A program made the translations under genes and the position numbers. From contig VDMD01000002.1 in assembly GCA_007026445.1 (NCBI GenBank), positions 372,001 to 436,000 of the forward strand: DNA of 64,000 nucleotides, written 5' to 3'. The notes beneath the pieces were generated by a model. It was not told the origin of the DNA. It worked only from the letters and a program-made list of their open reading frames with translations, and searched no databases. Positions 1 through 12,837 of the stretch are shown piece after piece; the first letter of the stretch is position 1; each line of letters starts with the position of its first letter. The stretch is from Schizophyllum amplum (Eukaryota; Basidiomycota; Agaricomycetes; Agaricales; Schizophyllaceae).

Positions 1-3
1 ACC

Positions 4-2762
4 ATGTCCGGCGCCGCGACCCCAGACACATCTTTTGGCAAGGTCCCCAGCCGGACAGCCGACCTGAACGAGACATGGGACTTCCTTCACCGTGGTGTCG
101 AGCATATCATGCTCCACCTCGAGAAGGGGCTCTCCTTCTCGCATTACACGAACCTTTACACGACGGTGTACAACTACTGCACGTCTACGAAGATGCAGGG
201 AAAGCTGGAGGGAAATAGATGTGCGTGATTGCACGCGCGCTTTGTTCTGTGGTCTTACTGATCCTCCTCGTTCAGCGGGCGCTAACCTCGTGGGCGCGGA
301 TTTGTACCAGAAGCTGACCGTGTATCTGCAAGAGCACTTCAAGCCCTTGCTGCTGGTATGCTCACTCGCGATCTGTTCTCATGCGGTCCTTTGACATGCT
401 CGCCAGAAATTCGACACGCTGCAGGATGAGGAGCTCTTGCGATACTACGCACAAGAGTGGGATCGCTACACTACCGGCGCAAACTACCTCAACCGCCTGT
501 TCACATACCTGAACCGATACTGGGTCAAGCGCGAACGCGACGAGGGGAAAAAGACGGTGTATCAGGTCTACACAGTGCGTCGAGAACAATGGCACGCGAC
601 GCCTCATTGCTCATATCATCCTCAGCTTGCCCTCGCACAGTGGAAGTCCGGCGTGTTCATGCACATCCAGGGGCATGACACTAAGCTCGCTGGTGCTCTC
701 CTGCGCATGATCGAGCGTCAGCGTAACGGCGACGTCGTGGATCAGGGCCTGATCAAGAAGGTCGTCGATTCTTTCGTCTCTCTCGGCCTCGACAACTCCG
801 ATCCGAACAAGGAGTGCCTCGACGTCTACAAGGAGCACTTCGAGATCCCCTTCCTCGACGCGACGGACAAATACTACCGCCAGGAGTCCGAGGCCTTCCT
901 CGCGCAGAACTCCGTCTCCGACTACCTCAAGAAGGCCGAGGACCGCTTGAAGGAGGAGGAGGACCGCGTCGAGCGCTACTTGCACACCAAGACCCGCAAG
1001 GACCTCATCAGCCGCTGCGAGAATGTGCTCATCCGCGAACACCTCGAGCTCATGCAGGACAGTTTCCAGCGGTTGCTCGACTACGACCAAGATGAGGATC
1101 TGCAGCGCATGTACGCGCTTCTTGCTCGCATACCAGACGGTCTCGAGCCCTTGCGCAAGCGCTTCGAGAGCCACGTCAAGCAAGCTGGTCTCTCTGCTGT
1201 CTCCAAGCTCTCCGGCGAGGGCGCGGGCGCAAATGCCGATAGCTTGGATCCGAAGGCCTACGTCGACGCTTTGCTTGAGGTGCATCGGAAGAACTCTGAG
1301 ACTGTTCAGAGGAGTTTCAAGGGCGAGGCTGGGTTTGCCGCGAGCTTGGACAAGGCATGCAGAGAGTTCGTCAACCGTAATGCGGCGACGGGAACATCGT
1401 CGACCAAGTCGCCCGAGCTGATCGCCAAGCACGCCGACATGTTGTTGCGCAAGAACAACAAGATGGCAGAGGAGGACGACTTGGAGGGCGCGTTGAATCG
1501 TGTGGTGCGTACGTCCGGCTGTCTTCATATCATTCCGTCTAACGCTCGTGTAGATGATTCTGTTCAAGTACTTGGAGGACAAGGACGTTTTCCAGACGTT
1601 CTACACGACCAAGCTCTCGAAGCGTCTCATTCACGGTGTATCGGCGTCTGACGAGGCAGAAGCAAGCATGATTTCGAAACTGAAGGAGGCCTGTGGCTTC
1701 GAGTACACCAACAAGCTCCAGCGCATGTTCACCGGTGCGTATATCAGCCTGTCTTACCTACGTTATCTCATTCTCTCTCAGACATGTCCTTGTCGAAGGA
1801 CCTGACGGACAACTTCAAGGAGCGCATGCAACAGACGCACGACGACATGGACATCAACTTCAGCATCATGGTTCTCGGCACCAACTTCTGGCCCCTCAAC
1901 CCGCCCACGCACGACTTCCTCATCCCCACCGAGATCGCGCCCACGTACGACCGCTTCCAGAAGTACTACCAGTCGAAGCACTCGGGCCGCAAACTCACCT
2001 GGCTGTGGAACTACTCGAAGAACGAGCTGCGGACGAACTACCTGAACCAGAAATACATGCTCATGACGAGCTCGTACCAGATGGCGGTGCTCATGCAGTA
2101 CAACAAGCACGACACGCTGTCGCTGGAGGAGCTGGTCGCGGCGACGGCGGTGTCGAAGGAGATCCTGACGCAGGTGCTGGCGGTGCTCGTGAAGGCGAAG
2201 ATCCTCATCAACGACGAGGCCGAGCAGTATGACCTTAACCCCAGTGCGTGATCGTTGTCGTCTGAGGAGAAGGCGTGAATACTGACGGAGTTCGCGTGCA
2301 GACTTTAAGTCGAAGAAGATCCGAGTGAACCTTAACCAGCCCATCAAGGCGGAGGTCAAGCAGGAGTCGTCCGAGGTCTTGAAGGCGGTCGACGAGGACA
2401 GGAAATACGTCATCCAGGCGACTATTGTCCGGTACGTCTGTTTTCATTGCATACCGAGTCCGACCCCCGCTAACGGCTGTTGTGTAGTATCATGAAGGCG
2501 CGCAAGACGATGAAGAACCAGGCTCTCATCCAGGAGGTCATCTCGCAAATATCGCAGCGCTTCGCGCCGAAGATTCCGGATATCAAGAAGGTGCGCTTGG
2601 TTCCCCTGGCGTCTAATTTTCTTGCCTCTTCCTTTTTGCCTCTTGCTTTGTCGTACTGTGCTCTTGCTGACATGGTCTACGCAGGCTATCGAGACACTTC
2701 TGGAGAAGGAGTACATCGAGCGCGTCGATGGGCAGAAGGACACCTTCGCCTACGTTGCTTGA
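4..2762 (+). CDS. cul1: Cullin-1 (SCF ubiquitin ligase scaffold)
   Basis: Scaffold of SCF-type cullin-RING E3 ubiquitin ligases: the N-terminal helices bind Skp1/F-box adaptors and the C-terminal globular domain binds Rbx1/E2. The N-terminus reads [12 protein letters not shown] and [12 protein letters not shown], the CUL1-type adaptor face. The cullin-homology region follows ([21 protein letters not shown]), and the winged-helix end contains the neddylation segment [17 protein letters not shown] and closes in DTFAYVA. About nine exons can be laid out (first 4-220, 276-355, from 407; last about 2687-2762) for a protein of about 765 aa, normal for the family. The ATG at 4 has an ACC just before it, but the window begins only 3 bases upstream, so an earlier start cannot be excluded. 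CUL1 rather than CUL3/CUL4 is judged from the N-terminus. Confidence 0.95.
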
Positions 2763-2766
2763 GCGC

Positions 2767-2838
2767 CGTCTGACCTCGATGCAGCGAACGCCCGTCTGAC
2801 CTCGATGCAGCGAGCGGCGTCTGACCTCGATGCAGCGA
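2767..2838 (+). repeat. Triple 21-bp direct repeat just after the cullin stop codon
   Basis: The unit CGTCTGACCTCGATGCAGCGA occurs three times, at 2767-2787, 2793-2813 and 2818-2838, separated by 5 and 4 nt. It begins 5 nt after the cullin stop codon, so it should lie in the 3' UTR. The three copies are identical, which suggests recent local duplication. No function is evident. Confidence 0.85.
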
Positions 2839-3771
2839 TCCTCGTCTCGTCCCCACAATCTATTTCTTGTGCAAATAGGCATGTATTTTAGTCGTTGTCG
2901 CATCCTTCCTGTCGCATTATCGTAGTACACCTTGTTTAACTTAGACCTTCTGCTCTGACCGCTGCATTCAATTGTGGCCGTGTGAGCTGCACACAGGTAC
3001 CTACGTATCACTTGAATGGCGGGTTGCGGCTAGCTCGCTGAAGGCTGAAGGTAGCTGATGTATAACGTCCCTCCTGTACGGCGGGCTGACTGAGTACGTA
3101 CAAAAGCACAGAAAACAGGGTTGCAGGTCTTGAGATCCACCGCTCACGTCCTTGCACCGGGCCTTGCGAGAACAATGAGTGCTAATGACGTAGCAGTGCA
3201 ACTGAAGACAACACGAGGTTCTGCGGCGGCTAGCCATTGAGCTAGGCTGGAGGTTTTATCTCGTGTCCCCCCTGCAATTGCCCCCCGCATTCCCGTCGAT
3301 ATCTGCAGTGTTCAAACGTTCACTGGCGCACGACGCACTTGATAACGAAAGAATGCAATTCATCGTTATGTAAACAATAAGGAAATATAAATCCAGGCCC
3401 TTCATCTATTCATGTCTGGCGAAACCGATAATTGTACAAGTCGTAGAATCCGTCCTGCGCCCCGGTGGCGGCGGTCGTAGTAGCAGCACACACAGTCGTA
3501 GTAGCAGTAGCACATAGTCGTGGTAGCAGCAGCACACAGCGAGTCATGCAGCAGCACACGAGGGTGGCGGTCATGGTCATGATAGAGTGCGTAGGTCATG
3601 GCGATGCCCTTGAGTATGTATCCTTGTGTGTGGCGGACGGGCGCCCCGAGGTAGGTAGATAGATAATAGGTAGTCGTTTGTGTCCCTTCCGTGTCGTGTC
3701 CGTGCCGTACGTCGGAGCCGTGTGTCCGTACGTCGGAGCCGTGTGTCCGTACGTCGGCATAGCATGCGCAC
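2839..3771. other. Intergenic region between convergent genes
   Basis: This is the 3' flank of the cullin gene and of the small minus-strand gene at 3772-4234. No coding region is supported. It contains an imperfect GTAGTAGCAGCACACA-type simple repeat around 3476-3540 and the 21-bp tandem repeat at 3705-3759 listed separately. Confidence 0.6.
3705..3759. repeat. 21-bp tandem repeat, about 2.6 units
   Basis: Units starting at 3705, 3726 and 3747 share CCGTACGTCGGAGCCGTGTG; the third is partial. The repeat lies just beyond the stop codon of the 86-aa minus-strand gene and so probably in its 3' UTR. Plus-strand genes at 2767 and here both have short tandem repeats immediately after the coding end. 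Confidence 0.75.
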
Positions 3772-4234
3772 CTACCAGTAGATGCGGCGCTCGACGGTGC
3801 GGTGGCTCCGGGCAGGCGGGAGCATGGCGGGGCGCTGGACGGCGATCGTGCGCTTGACCCGCGTGACGGTGGGGTACCTGATAAATGAGGCGAGGGGTGA
3901 GCAAGGGTGACGTGCGACAGGGTGCAGGGCGGCAGGGTAGAGGGCAGATGGGAGGGCAACGCACCAGGCGTGGTAGATGTCTCCGGGCTCGAGCTGGACC
4001 TCGACGATCTGTCGGCCCTGGGGTGACGGTGAGCATGAGACGGGAGAGACGGACGGCGCACAGGGCCACTCACGAGGTAGTCGATGTGGGAGCCGATGAC
4101 GAGGCCCTCCTTACGGCCAGCGTAGCCGTGGTTCACGGCCACGATGTCGCCGAGCTGCAAACCGTTGTCGGCACCCAGCGCGGAAAAAAAAATTGCGCTC
4201 GTCGGCTACGCACCACGATCTCTTCGTCGGACAT
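3772..4234 (-). CDS. Small conserved-looking 86-aa protein, four exons
   Basis: No function is recognised. The minus-strand model is 4234-4214, 4154-4074, 4017-3965 and 3877-3772, with canonical GT-AG introns and exact phase agreement, giving 86 residues from MSDEEIV to the end ERRIYW. The core (GDIVAVNHGYAGRKEGLVIG, then GRQIVEVQLEPGDIYHAWYP) is rich in beta-forming residues and glycines and could be a small SH3-like or barrel fold; that is inference. The basic C-terminus (RVKRTIAVQRP, ARSHRTVERR) might bind nucleic acid. The first intron has a nine-base T run upstream of its acceptor. The exons are short enough that a simple ORF scan would miss the gene. The main evidence is four exons joining in frame with normal splice sites. 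Confidence 0.7.
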
Positions 4235-4783
4235 TGCTTGCGGTCGAAGGGTGGTGAGGGCGAGGGGGGAAGGGGGTGGGGTGATGGGCGAGTGAGAAGG
4301 GTCAGATGAGGGTGGCCTGCTTGTCGGGTGCTGGAAGATGGGAAGGAGGCGAGGGGTGAGCAGCTTTTATAGATTAGATGGTGACGGGGGGTGCGGCTGC
4401 CTCGAGGCGCAAACTCATGGTGCCCGCGTGGTTGATGGCGGCACAAACGGGGTTATCGCCCCCGGCTAGGCACCGCATTGGCGCCGCTGACGGTGGAATA
4501 TCTCATTTCTGGAGCTCTGGGAGGCCTATGTACAGTTCGATACGGTATGCCCTCGTCGCCCTGAAGAGCTTGGACGAGAGCGGTGGCGAGAAGGATAGGT
4601 TCCACGGAAGTAACCTCGTCCTACGCGGCGACTGCCGAAACCGGTGAACAATAGACTCGTGCACTCGCACATACGTACAACAAGCACCCCCGTACAATAG
4701 GGAAAACATGAAGCTACAAGCGAAGAATGTATGTATTGATACAGCGCATCTATGAATTCATCCCTCCCAATCCATCCATCACC

Positions 4784-6363
4784 TCATCGCATCCAGCCCG
4801 CTGTCAGCCGCTGCACCCAGCCGCGTAGAAGCTCCCCCAGCCCCATGACCGACGCCCCGTCTGCCTCCCCGCCACCGCGCCTCCCGTCCTCCTCGTCACC
4901 AGCCCCCTTCTCATCACTCGCTCCCACACGCCGACCGCCGAGCCGCTCGGCAAGCCCGTCCATAATATCCCCCACACAGTCCTCGTACATCCGCTCCAGC
5001 TCGACGTTGAGCATGAAGTACGGTTTGCGCACGGGGTATGGCGCGAGCCCGTTGTACTTGCGCACGAGCGCGTTGACCTCGGCGAGGGCGGTGTCGTGAT
5101 ATGCGCGCTCGCGCGCCTCCCACGCGGAATCGCGCAGAGCGCGCACCTGCTCCAGGGTCATCCCGCGCAGGAGGGCCGGCGGGTGCTCGGCGGTGAGGTT
5201 GCGGAGGGCGCGGCGCGTCCAGGCTTGCCGGAGGAGCTGGCGGAGGGAGCGTACGGCGCCCTCGAGCTCGCCTTGTATTTCGACCCAGGGAGGTGCGACT
5301 TCGTTGCGCTGCAGGATGCGGTTCATGAGAAACTCTTCCTTGCTAATGAAGGGGTTGGTCTCCTCGGTCTGCTGCATGATCGGCGCTCCACGGCCCTTGA
5401 CGTTGTTGAAGAGACCTTTCTGGCGGGCGCGCTGAGAGGTGTATGTCAGCATGCGTAGTATGCGACTTGAGGCAAGAGACAGCGCACCTCAATCCGATCC
5501 TCCACTAGGGACGTCCAGCCCTTCACGCTGACTGGGTTCGGGCGCGCGCCCGTGGCTAGAGTGACCGTGGGCGGCTGCCCTTTCGCGCGACCAGCCCCCA
5601 GCCCGAGCTTGTAGTCCAGCGTTGCTTCGCGCGCACCGTGCAAACGGCCAGCCGGCGCAGTGCGCTTCAGGACCTCCTTCTCCTTGCGCGCGGCACGCTC
5701 GTCTGCAGGGCGCGGCTTGAGCGGGGTCGGCGGGGCGGGCATGCGTGCGAACTTGACGGACATGGTGGCATGGGAAGGCGCTCGGTACTCTGTATGCCAT
5801 GGCCGGTGACCTTCGATGGTGGGGAGGAGCGGCTCGTGCGCCCATGAGCCGGTCGCTGTGGGGGTGGTGCCGGCGATCGTCGAGCTCCCGCTTGTGGTGA
5901 TCCTGAGCGATGCATCGTCTGCGTCTCGGAGGGGTCTGTCTACGACGATGATGTCTTCGAGCTCCGCGGCGAGAGCCTCTGTGCTGCGCCCGTCAGCCTT
6001 GGGTGGTGCGCTCTTGAGCTTCTCGTCCGCTGAGCGTACGGTGCCGCTCCGTATGGGCTTGTACTTGTCGACTAGCATGCGCAGAACGGTGTCCTCGATG
6101 CGCTCCTCGCCTGTCCAGTTCTCATGCTGGCGCTCAAGGAAAGGAAGCTTGCTGCGTCGGGCGGCGTCTCGAAGCTCTTCCTCCTCGCGTTCAGCGTCTG
6201 CGAAGAGCTGCTCGCTGGCGGATCGGGTGCGCCGTTCTTCAGCGGCTACCGGCGCCGCCTGGTCGCGAGAAGAGGACGAGGGTCGTGTAACAGCATGATT
6301 TGGCCGCCGTACGCGCCTTTGGATGGTCTGGCGTGCTGAGGAAGCGAGTGTCCTTCGGTGCAT
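4784..6363 (-). CDS. DNAJC28-like protein with DUF1992 domain, probably mitochondrial
   Basis: Two exons (6363-5488 and 5431-4784) with a 56-nt phase-0 intron give 507 aa. The second exon opens with the DUF1992/DNAJC28 conserved domain: RARQKGLFNNVKGRGAPI, then ETNPFISKEEFLMNRILQRN and PPWVEIQGELE. No J domain is visible, as is usual for this family. The N-terminus from the ATG at 6363 is basic, rich in Ser/Arg and nearly free of acidic residues (MHRRTLASSARQTIQRRVRR), fitting a mitochondrial presequence. The longer open frame to 6468 begins with TTG and was not used. The C-terminus after the domain is low-complexity (GAGDEEDGRRGGGEADG). The biochemical role of the family is not firmly known. 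The promoter region is shared, divergently, with the P5C dehydrogenase gene. Confidence 0.85.
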
Positions 6364-6719
6364 GAGCTCAAGGAAAGTTGTGGTGCTGCGTTGTAAGCGC
6401 CTGTCGGATTCTCCGGGCCGGACGTGACACAGCGTGATGGTTGATATTGTTCTTCCTCCCACGTCCAAATCTTGCCTATCGCGAGCGGCTTTGAGGGTAC
6501 CTTCGCAGCATTAGGGCAGACGAATTGTAGCCATATCTCTCACAGCAAGCCCGCGGTGCTGTCATGGGCCAGTTATCAGCATCCGAGGTACATCTGCTCG
6601 GAGTGTAGATCCGGCATGATCAGACGGGACATCGGGCGGGACTCCGCCTTTACCGCGGCGAAGGCGTCCTAACTGTCCACCGCTCGAGTCAGGATATACT
6701 TCCCTTGTCTCCCACCACC
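6364..6719. promoter_or_regulatory. Divergent intergenic promoter region
   Basis: These 356 bp separate the start codons of the DNAJC28-like gene (-) and the P5C dehydrogenase gene (+), so they must hold both promoters. No clear TATA box is seen. A pyrimidine-rich stretch (CTTCCCTTGTCTCCCACCACC) directly precedes the plus-strand ATG, typical of fungal start regions. Confidence 0.6.
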
Positions 6720-8687
<1,968 letters not shown>

Positions 8688-8945
8688 TTGGGAGTCGGAT
8701 GACTTGGGAAGTCGCGCTGCTACCGCCGCGACAAATGTAGCATAAAAAGCGTGTATACTAGGATGCGCTGTACACAGAGTATATCTTTATCTGGGGAATA
8801 TTTAGAGATCCGGATCGCACTCATCTGGGAGAGATTTATACTGTCTGTCCCGAGATGTCCAGCAAAGTTCAGAACGATGTCCAGAGAACAAAGCCTTCCC
8901 AAAGGGGAGACGAGTCCAAGCGCGTGCTGCTTGCTCTTCGCCCCC

Positions 8946-10498
8946 ATGTCCGTCTTGTTGGAGACGTCGCTGGGTGACATTGTTATCGACTTGGATGTTC
9001 AGAACTGCCCGAGGACCTGCGAGAACTTTTTGAAGCTATGCAAGGTCTATTACTATAACCTGAACGCGTTCTTCAATGGTACGTCCCCAAAAGTGCATAT
9101 ACGCGGCGTACATTGACGCGCATACGCAGTATCCAAGGACTTTCTTGCTCAAGCAGGAGACCCCACTGCCAGTGGTACCGGAGGAGAGTCCATATGGTCC
9201 CTCATAGCCTCCCGTACCTCGAATTCCCGCAAAGCGCGCGTCCCCCGCTACTTCGTCCCGGAAATCCTCCCCAAGCTCAAACACAGGAACAAGGGCACCG
9301 TATCCATGGCCGTCGCGCCCGGCGTGGAGGGGGGCGAGCGCGGGGGCTGCGGAAGCCAGTTCTTCATCACGCTCGCGGACAACATCGAGTACCTTGATGG
9401 GAAGCACGCCGCGTTCGCGCACGTCGTGGAGGGCCTGGACACGTTGGACATGATGAACGAGGTGTACGTGGATCAGGAGGGGAGGCCATTCAAGGATATT
9501 CGGATACGGCATGTGGTTATCCTTGGTGCGTTGCGGTGCACACAAGCGGCTTCACTGTTTCTTATAAGTCCCTGGTTCGCAGACGACCCATTTCCGGACC
9601 CTCCAGACCTGCATGTTATTCAGCCTCCCTCCTCTCCGACGCGTCCTCCAGATAACTCCACGCGTATTGCAGAAGACGAAGATGCACTGGCGACACTGCC
9701 GGAGGAAGAGGAGGAAGAGATCCGGCGACAGAAGGCGGCGCAAGCGTCCGCTCTTACCCTTGAGATGGTCGGCGACCTTCCCTTCGCGAATGTCCGACCT
9801 CCAGAAAACGTGCTGTTTGTGTGCAAGCTGAACCCGGTCACGCGCGATGAGGACCTGGAGCTCATATTCTCCCGCTTCGGGACGATCATGAGCTGCCAGG
9901 TGATTCGGGATAAGAAGACGGGTGACTCTCTGCAATATGCGTTCATCGAGTTTGACAAGCGGGAAGAGGCAGAACAGGTAGGTCGACTGGTTGCGATACG
10001 AGTCTAGTGTACTTACCACCTTCGTCAGGCATACTTCAAAATGCAGAACGTTCTTGTTGATGACCGCCGAATATGGGTTGACTTGTGAGCCCCTGCATTT
10101 GCTACATAGGCTCGTGCTCACGGTGAAATAGCTCGCAGTCCGTCGCACGGAGTAACGGCTCTTGGTCGAATGACATCAAGCGCGGTAGCGCGTTCAAGGG
10201 CCGTCCAGCTGGTGGCTTCGCAGGACGCGAAGATCTGGAGGCCACACAAAAGTACCGCATGTCCGGTGGCGACAGTCAACGCGGCGGCTACGGAATGGTG
10301 TTCGACGTCCCCAAAGATCGTCCGGCGCGCAAACGGGACGAAGGGTATACCCGTCGGCGTAGCTCAAGATCACGTTCACCAAGAGAAAAAGGGCATCGGG
10401 ACAGGGACCACCGAGATCGTGATCACCGTCGTGAGCGAAGCCGCAGTCGCGAGCGACACTCCCACAGAGAACGAGATAGGGATAGGCCGCGGTACTGA
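8946..10498 (+). CDS. PPIL4-type cyclophilin: peptidyl-prolyl isomerase with RRM and RS-rich tail
   Basis: Nuclear peptidyl-prolyl cis-trans isomerase with an RNA-recognition motif, expected in splicing complexes. Domain order: cyclophilin ([16 protein letters not shown] at the start; [20 protein letters not shown], the active-site region; [12 protein letters not shown]), then an RRM ([20 protein letters not shown] ... [19 protein letters not shown]), then an Arg/Ser/Asp tail ([37 protein letters not shown]). The order matches PPIL4 (S. pombe cyp6). Several introns were placed; the first splits a codon after 9078, and the frame runs through all exons. The PPIase motif is divergent: GSQFF is present, but the usual FHRVIKDFM segment is rewritten as [19 protein letters not shown], as in other PPIL4 proteins. 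Confidence 0.9.
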
Positions 10499-10890
10499 GC
10501 CTAGAAGGAACGTATGTACCTACCATCTTGTTGCGTGTATACTAAAAAGCTAGGTGTTGGGCGCTTGATTTTGTGACCCACTCGTTGTCGGTTCTTCTCG
10601 CCATTGTGTGATATCAATCTCTTCCTGCACCGCTTCTGCCAAGATAGAAAACGCCCACCGTGTCCTCGTGACCGCGACAACCCCCCCCGCCTTCGATTCG
10701 AGGAAAGACATAATTCCTCATAATTCCGGTGAACGATCACGAGAACTCGAAGACGGGCAGAGGCGGGGTGATACAGACCCGAGTCGTGGTAACTATGGAG
10801 CGCGACATGTCTGCCCATCGTGACATGCAGACTTATAAGAACAGGTGAGGGTGGAAATTCCGTGCGAGTTCCCTCCCCGCGCTCAAGAGC
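10499..10890. other. Intergenic region
   Basis: About 390 bp between the cyclophilin stop and the lactonase-like ATG. There is a short C run near 10681. No gene or repeat of note is seen; it should hold the terminator of one gene and the promoter of the next. Confidence 0.5.
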
Positions 10891-12405
10891 ATGAAGTCCG
10901 TCATCACATTGTCCACAGCGGCCGTGACCTTGTTCTCTGGCGCTTTTGCCGATGCGCGCGCCACGTTTGCTGCCTCTCGCGATGCAGTCGACTTGGCGGC
11001 TTACACAAGGCGCAATGGGAATGAGCAGGTCGTGGTACGTGTCTTGGTGATCGGCCCTCCCTCCGATGTTTACTTATCTTCCCAGGTCATCGACCGCAAG
11101 AAGTACAATGTACTCGGTGCGGATGGCACCAATTCCAGCTTCCGCTCGTACTCCGACCCATGGAACCCGACGAACAGCTCTGCACCGTTCTTCCAAGGTA
11201 AGCTTCATGTATGCATCGTCGCGTCCTGCTCACCGACTTGGCCATAGTGTTCGATGATGAGTTTTACGATATCATCGGGGAGGACCCATGGATACACGAG
11301 ATCTCATCCGACCCTACATTTGCCTTCGCCCACGAGGCACCGGTGTGGGTGCCCGACACCGACGAGGTCTTCCTGTGCTCCAACGCTGGTGGCGCCCTCG
11401 GTCGGAGCGGTCTCGACGCGAACAATCAGGTTGCACGCATCTCGCTCAAGGAAGTCGACGAGGCAATGGGTGGCGCGCCGCAAGACGTGAACGTCTCGCA
11501 CTCCAAGGTGGACCTGCCGGACTTCGTGCAGATGGCCAATGGGGGCACCGGTCCCTACAAGGGCAACCTCATATACATGAACCAGGGCCGTGGCGACCGT
11601 CCAGCGAACATAGCGCTCATCAACCCGTACCCGCCGTACAACGCGTCGATCATTCTGGACAACTTCTTTGGTCGGGAGTTCAATGCGCTCAACGATGCGA
11701 AGGTACATTCGTCGGGCGTGATCTTCTTCGCGGATCCTGCGTATGTGTGCCGCACATTCATGTCGTGCAATGCTGATGATTCTTCGTAGGTACGCGTACT
11801 ATCAGTACTTCAAGGCCGCTCCCACTTTGCCGAACCAGGTTTACGCATTTGACCCGACAACAGGAGACGTGCGCGTTGTTGCCGATCAACTGAACAAGCC
11901 GAACGGGCTTGCTTTCTCCAAGGACTTCAAAACTCTTTACATGTACGTTACTCCCTCAGACGAAAGTATCGTATGCACTGACATACATCCCCCCTTGCAG
12001 CGCAGACAGTGGATATCTGGGAGGCCTCTTTGCGAATAACGCGACCCTCCCTGCTACCGTCTACGCTTATGACGTTACCGATGACCTTGCTCTGGTGAAT
12101 CGCCGTGTCTTCGCCTATATCGATGAGGGAGCACCAGACGGCATTAATGTCGACGTGAACGGATACCTGTACGCTGGTTGCGGTGATGGTGTGCACGTGA
12201 GTCTATACTTTTATGACCTAGTGCCTTCTTCCATACTTGTTCGCAGGTATGGAATCCTAAGGGACGCCTCGTCGGGAAGTTCTTCATCGGTTCCAACACT
12301 GCCAACTTCGCCTTCGCTGGGCCAGGAAGACTCGTCATTCTTGCAGAAACCAAGGTGTTCCTGGCATCTATCGCGGCAGAAGGCGTATCGGTGATTCACG
12401 AATAG
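10891..12405 (+). CDS. Secreted SMP-30/gluconolactonase-like beta-propeller protein
   Basis: Predicted metal-dependent lactonase-like hydrolase of the SMP-30/gluconolactonase/LRE group, similar in layout to fungal lactonohydrolases. The N-terminus MKSVITLSTAAVTLFSGAFA is a typical signal peptide, so secretion is expected. Propeller motifs and likely metal ligands: FAHEAPVW (Glu), FVQMANGG, FNALNDAKVHSSGVIFFADP (Asn), LPNQVYAFDPTTGDVRVVAD, LNKPNGLAFSKD (Asn) and the IADSG stretch formed across an intron (Asp). The gene has several short introns; the frame ends at TAG 12403-12405 after VSVIHE. N-glycosylation sequons (NSS, NAS, NAT) fit a secreted protein. The substrate is unknown. It has no obvious functional link with its neighbours. 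Confidence 0.85.
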
Positions 12406-12837
12406 TGATGGAAGAATTGGCTCTGTTCAGGTCACTTAATGTACGCCTGTGTACATCATGTGTCGTGAAAGCTTTATGAAGACTTGGATTTTGCTATCCC
12501 CTTCCCCTTGACACTGCTCACGATCCATCTCTTAGTCTTTATGGGCTTGGGCATGCGGCTGAGTCAGGGCCTGAGAGCCGCATAGCAGACGCATCACCAC
12601 CGGCAGGAACGCTCATCCGATATGGAAAATGTTGTCTTTTCCGCCGAGCTGACCGATGTCCGGGGATGGCGGCGCTGGTCTTTGCTCCCGCCAGTGACTT
12701 CTTCAACAAGACCAGGAGGCCGTTCTGCCCATTTTTTTCGCCCTTCCACCGCTGCCTACGCAGGATATGTGAAGCCCTCGCCCTGTGCCTTAGTTGAGGA
12801 CTTCCCTGCGCCGTAACCCTCGTTCTCTCGTGCATAC
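12406..12837. other. Intergenic region
   Basis: 432 bp between the lactonase-like gene and the following orphan. A T run lies near 12731-12738. No gene is supported. An upstream non-coding or coding exon of the next gene could lie here but cannot be shown. Confidence 0.45.

Noticed and set aside
611..1582. Long minus-strand open frame (323 codons) opposite the cullin exons
   Set aside because: It mirrors the high third-position GC of the cullin coding strand; composition is Leu/Val/Asp-rich with no domain.
6364..6468. 35-residue extension of the DNAJC28-like protein
   Set aside because: Starts with TTG and lacks the presequence character seen from ATG 6363.
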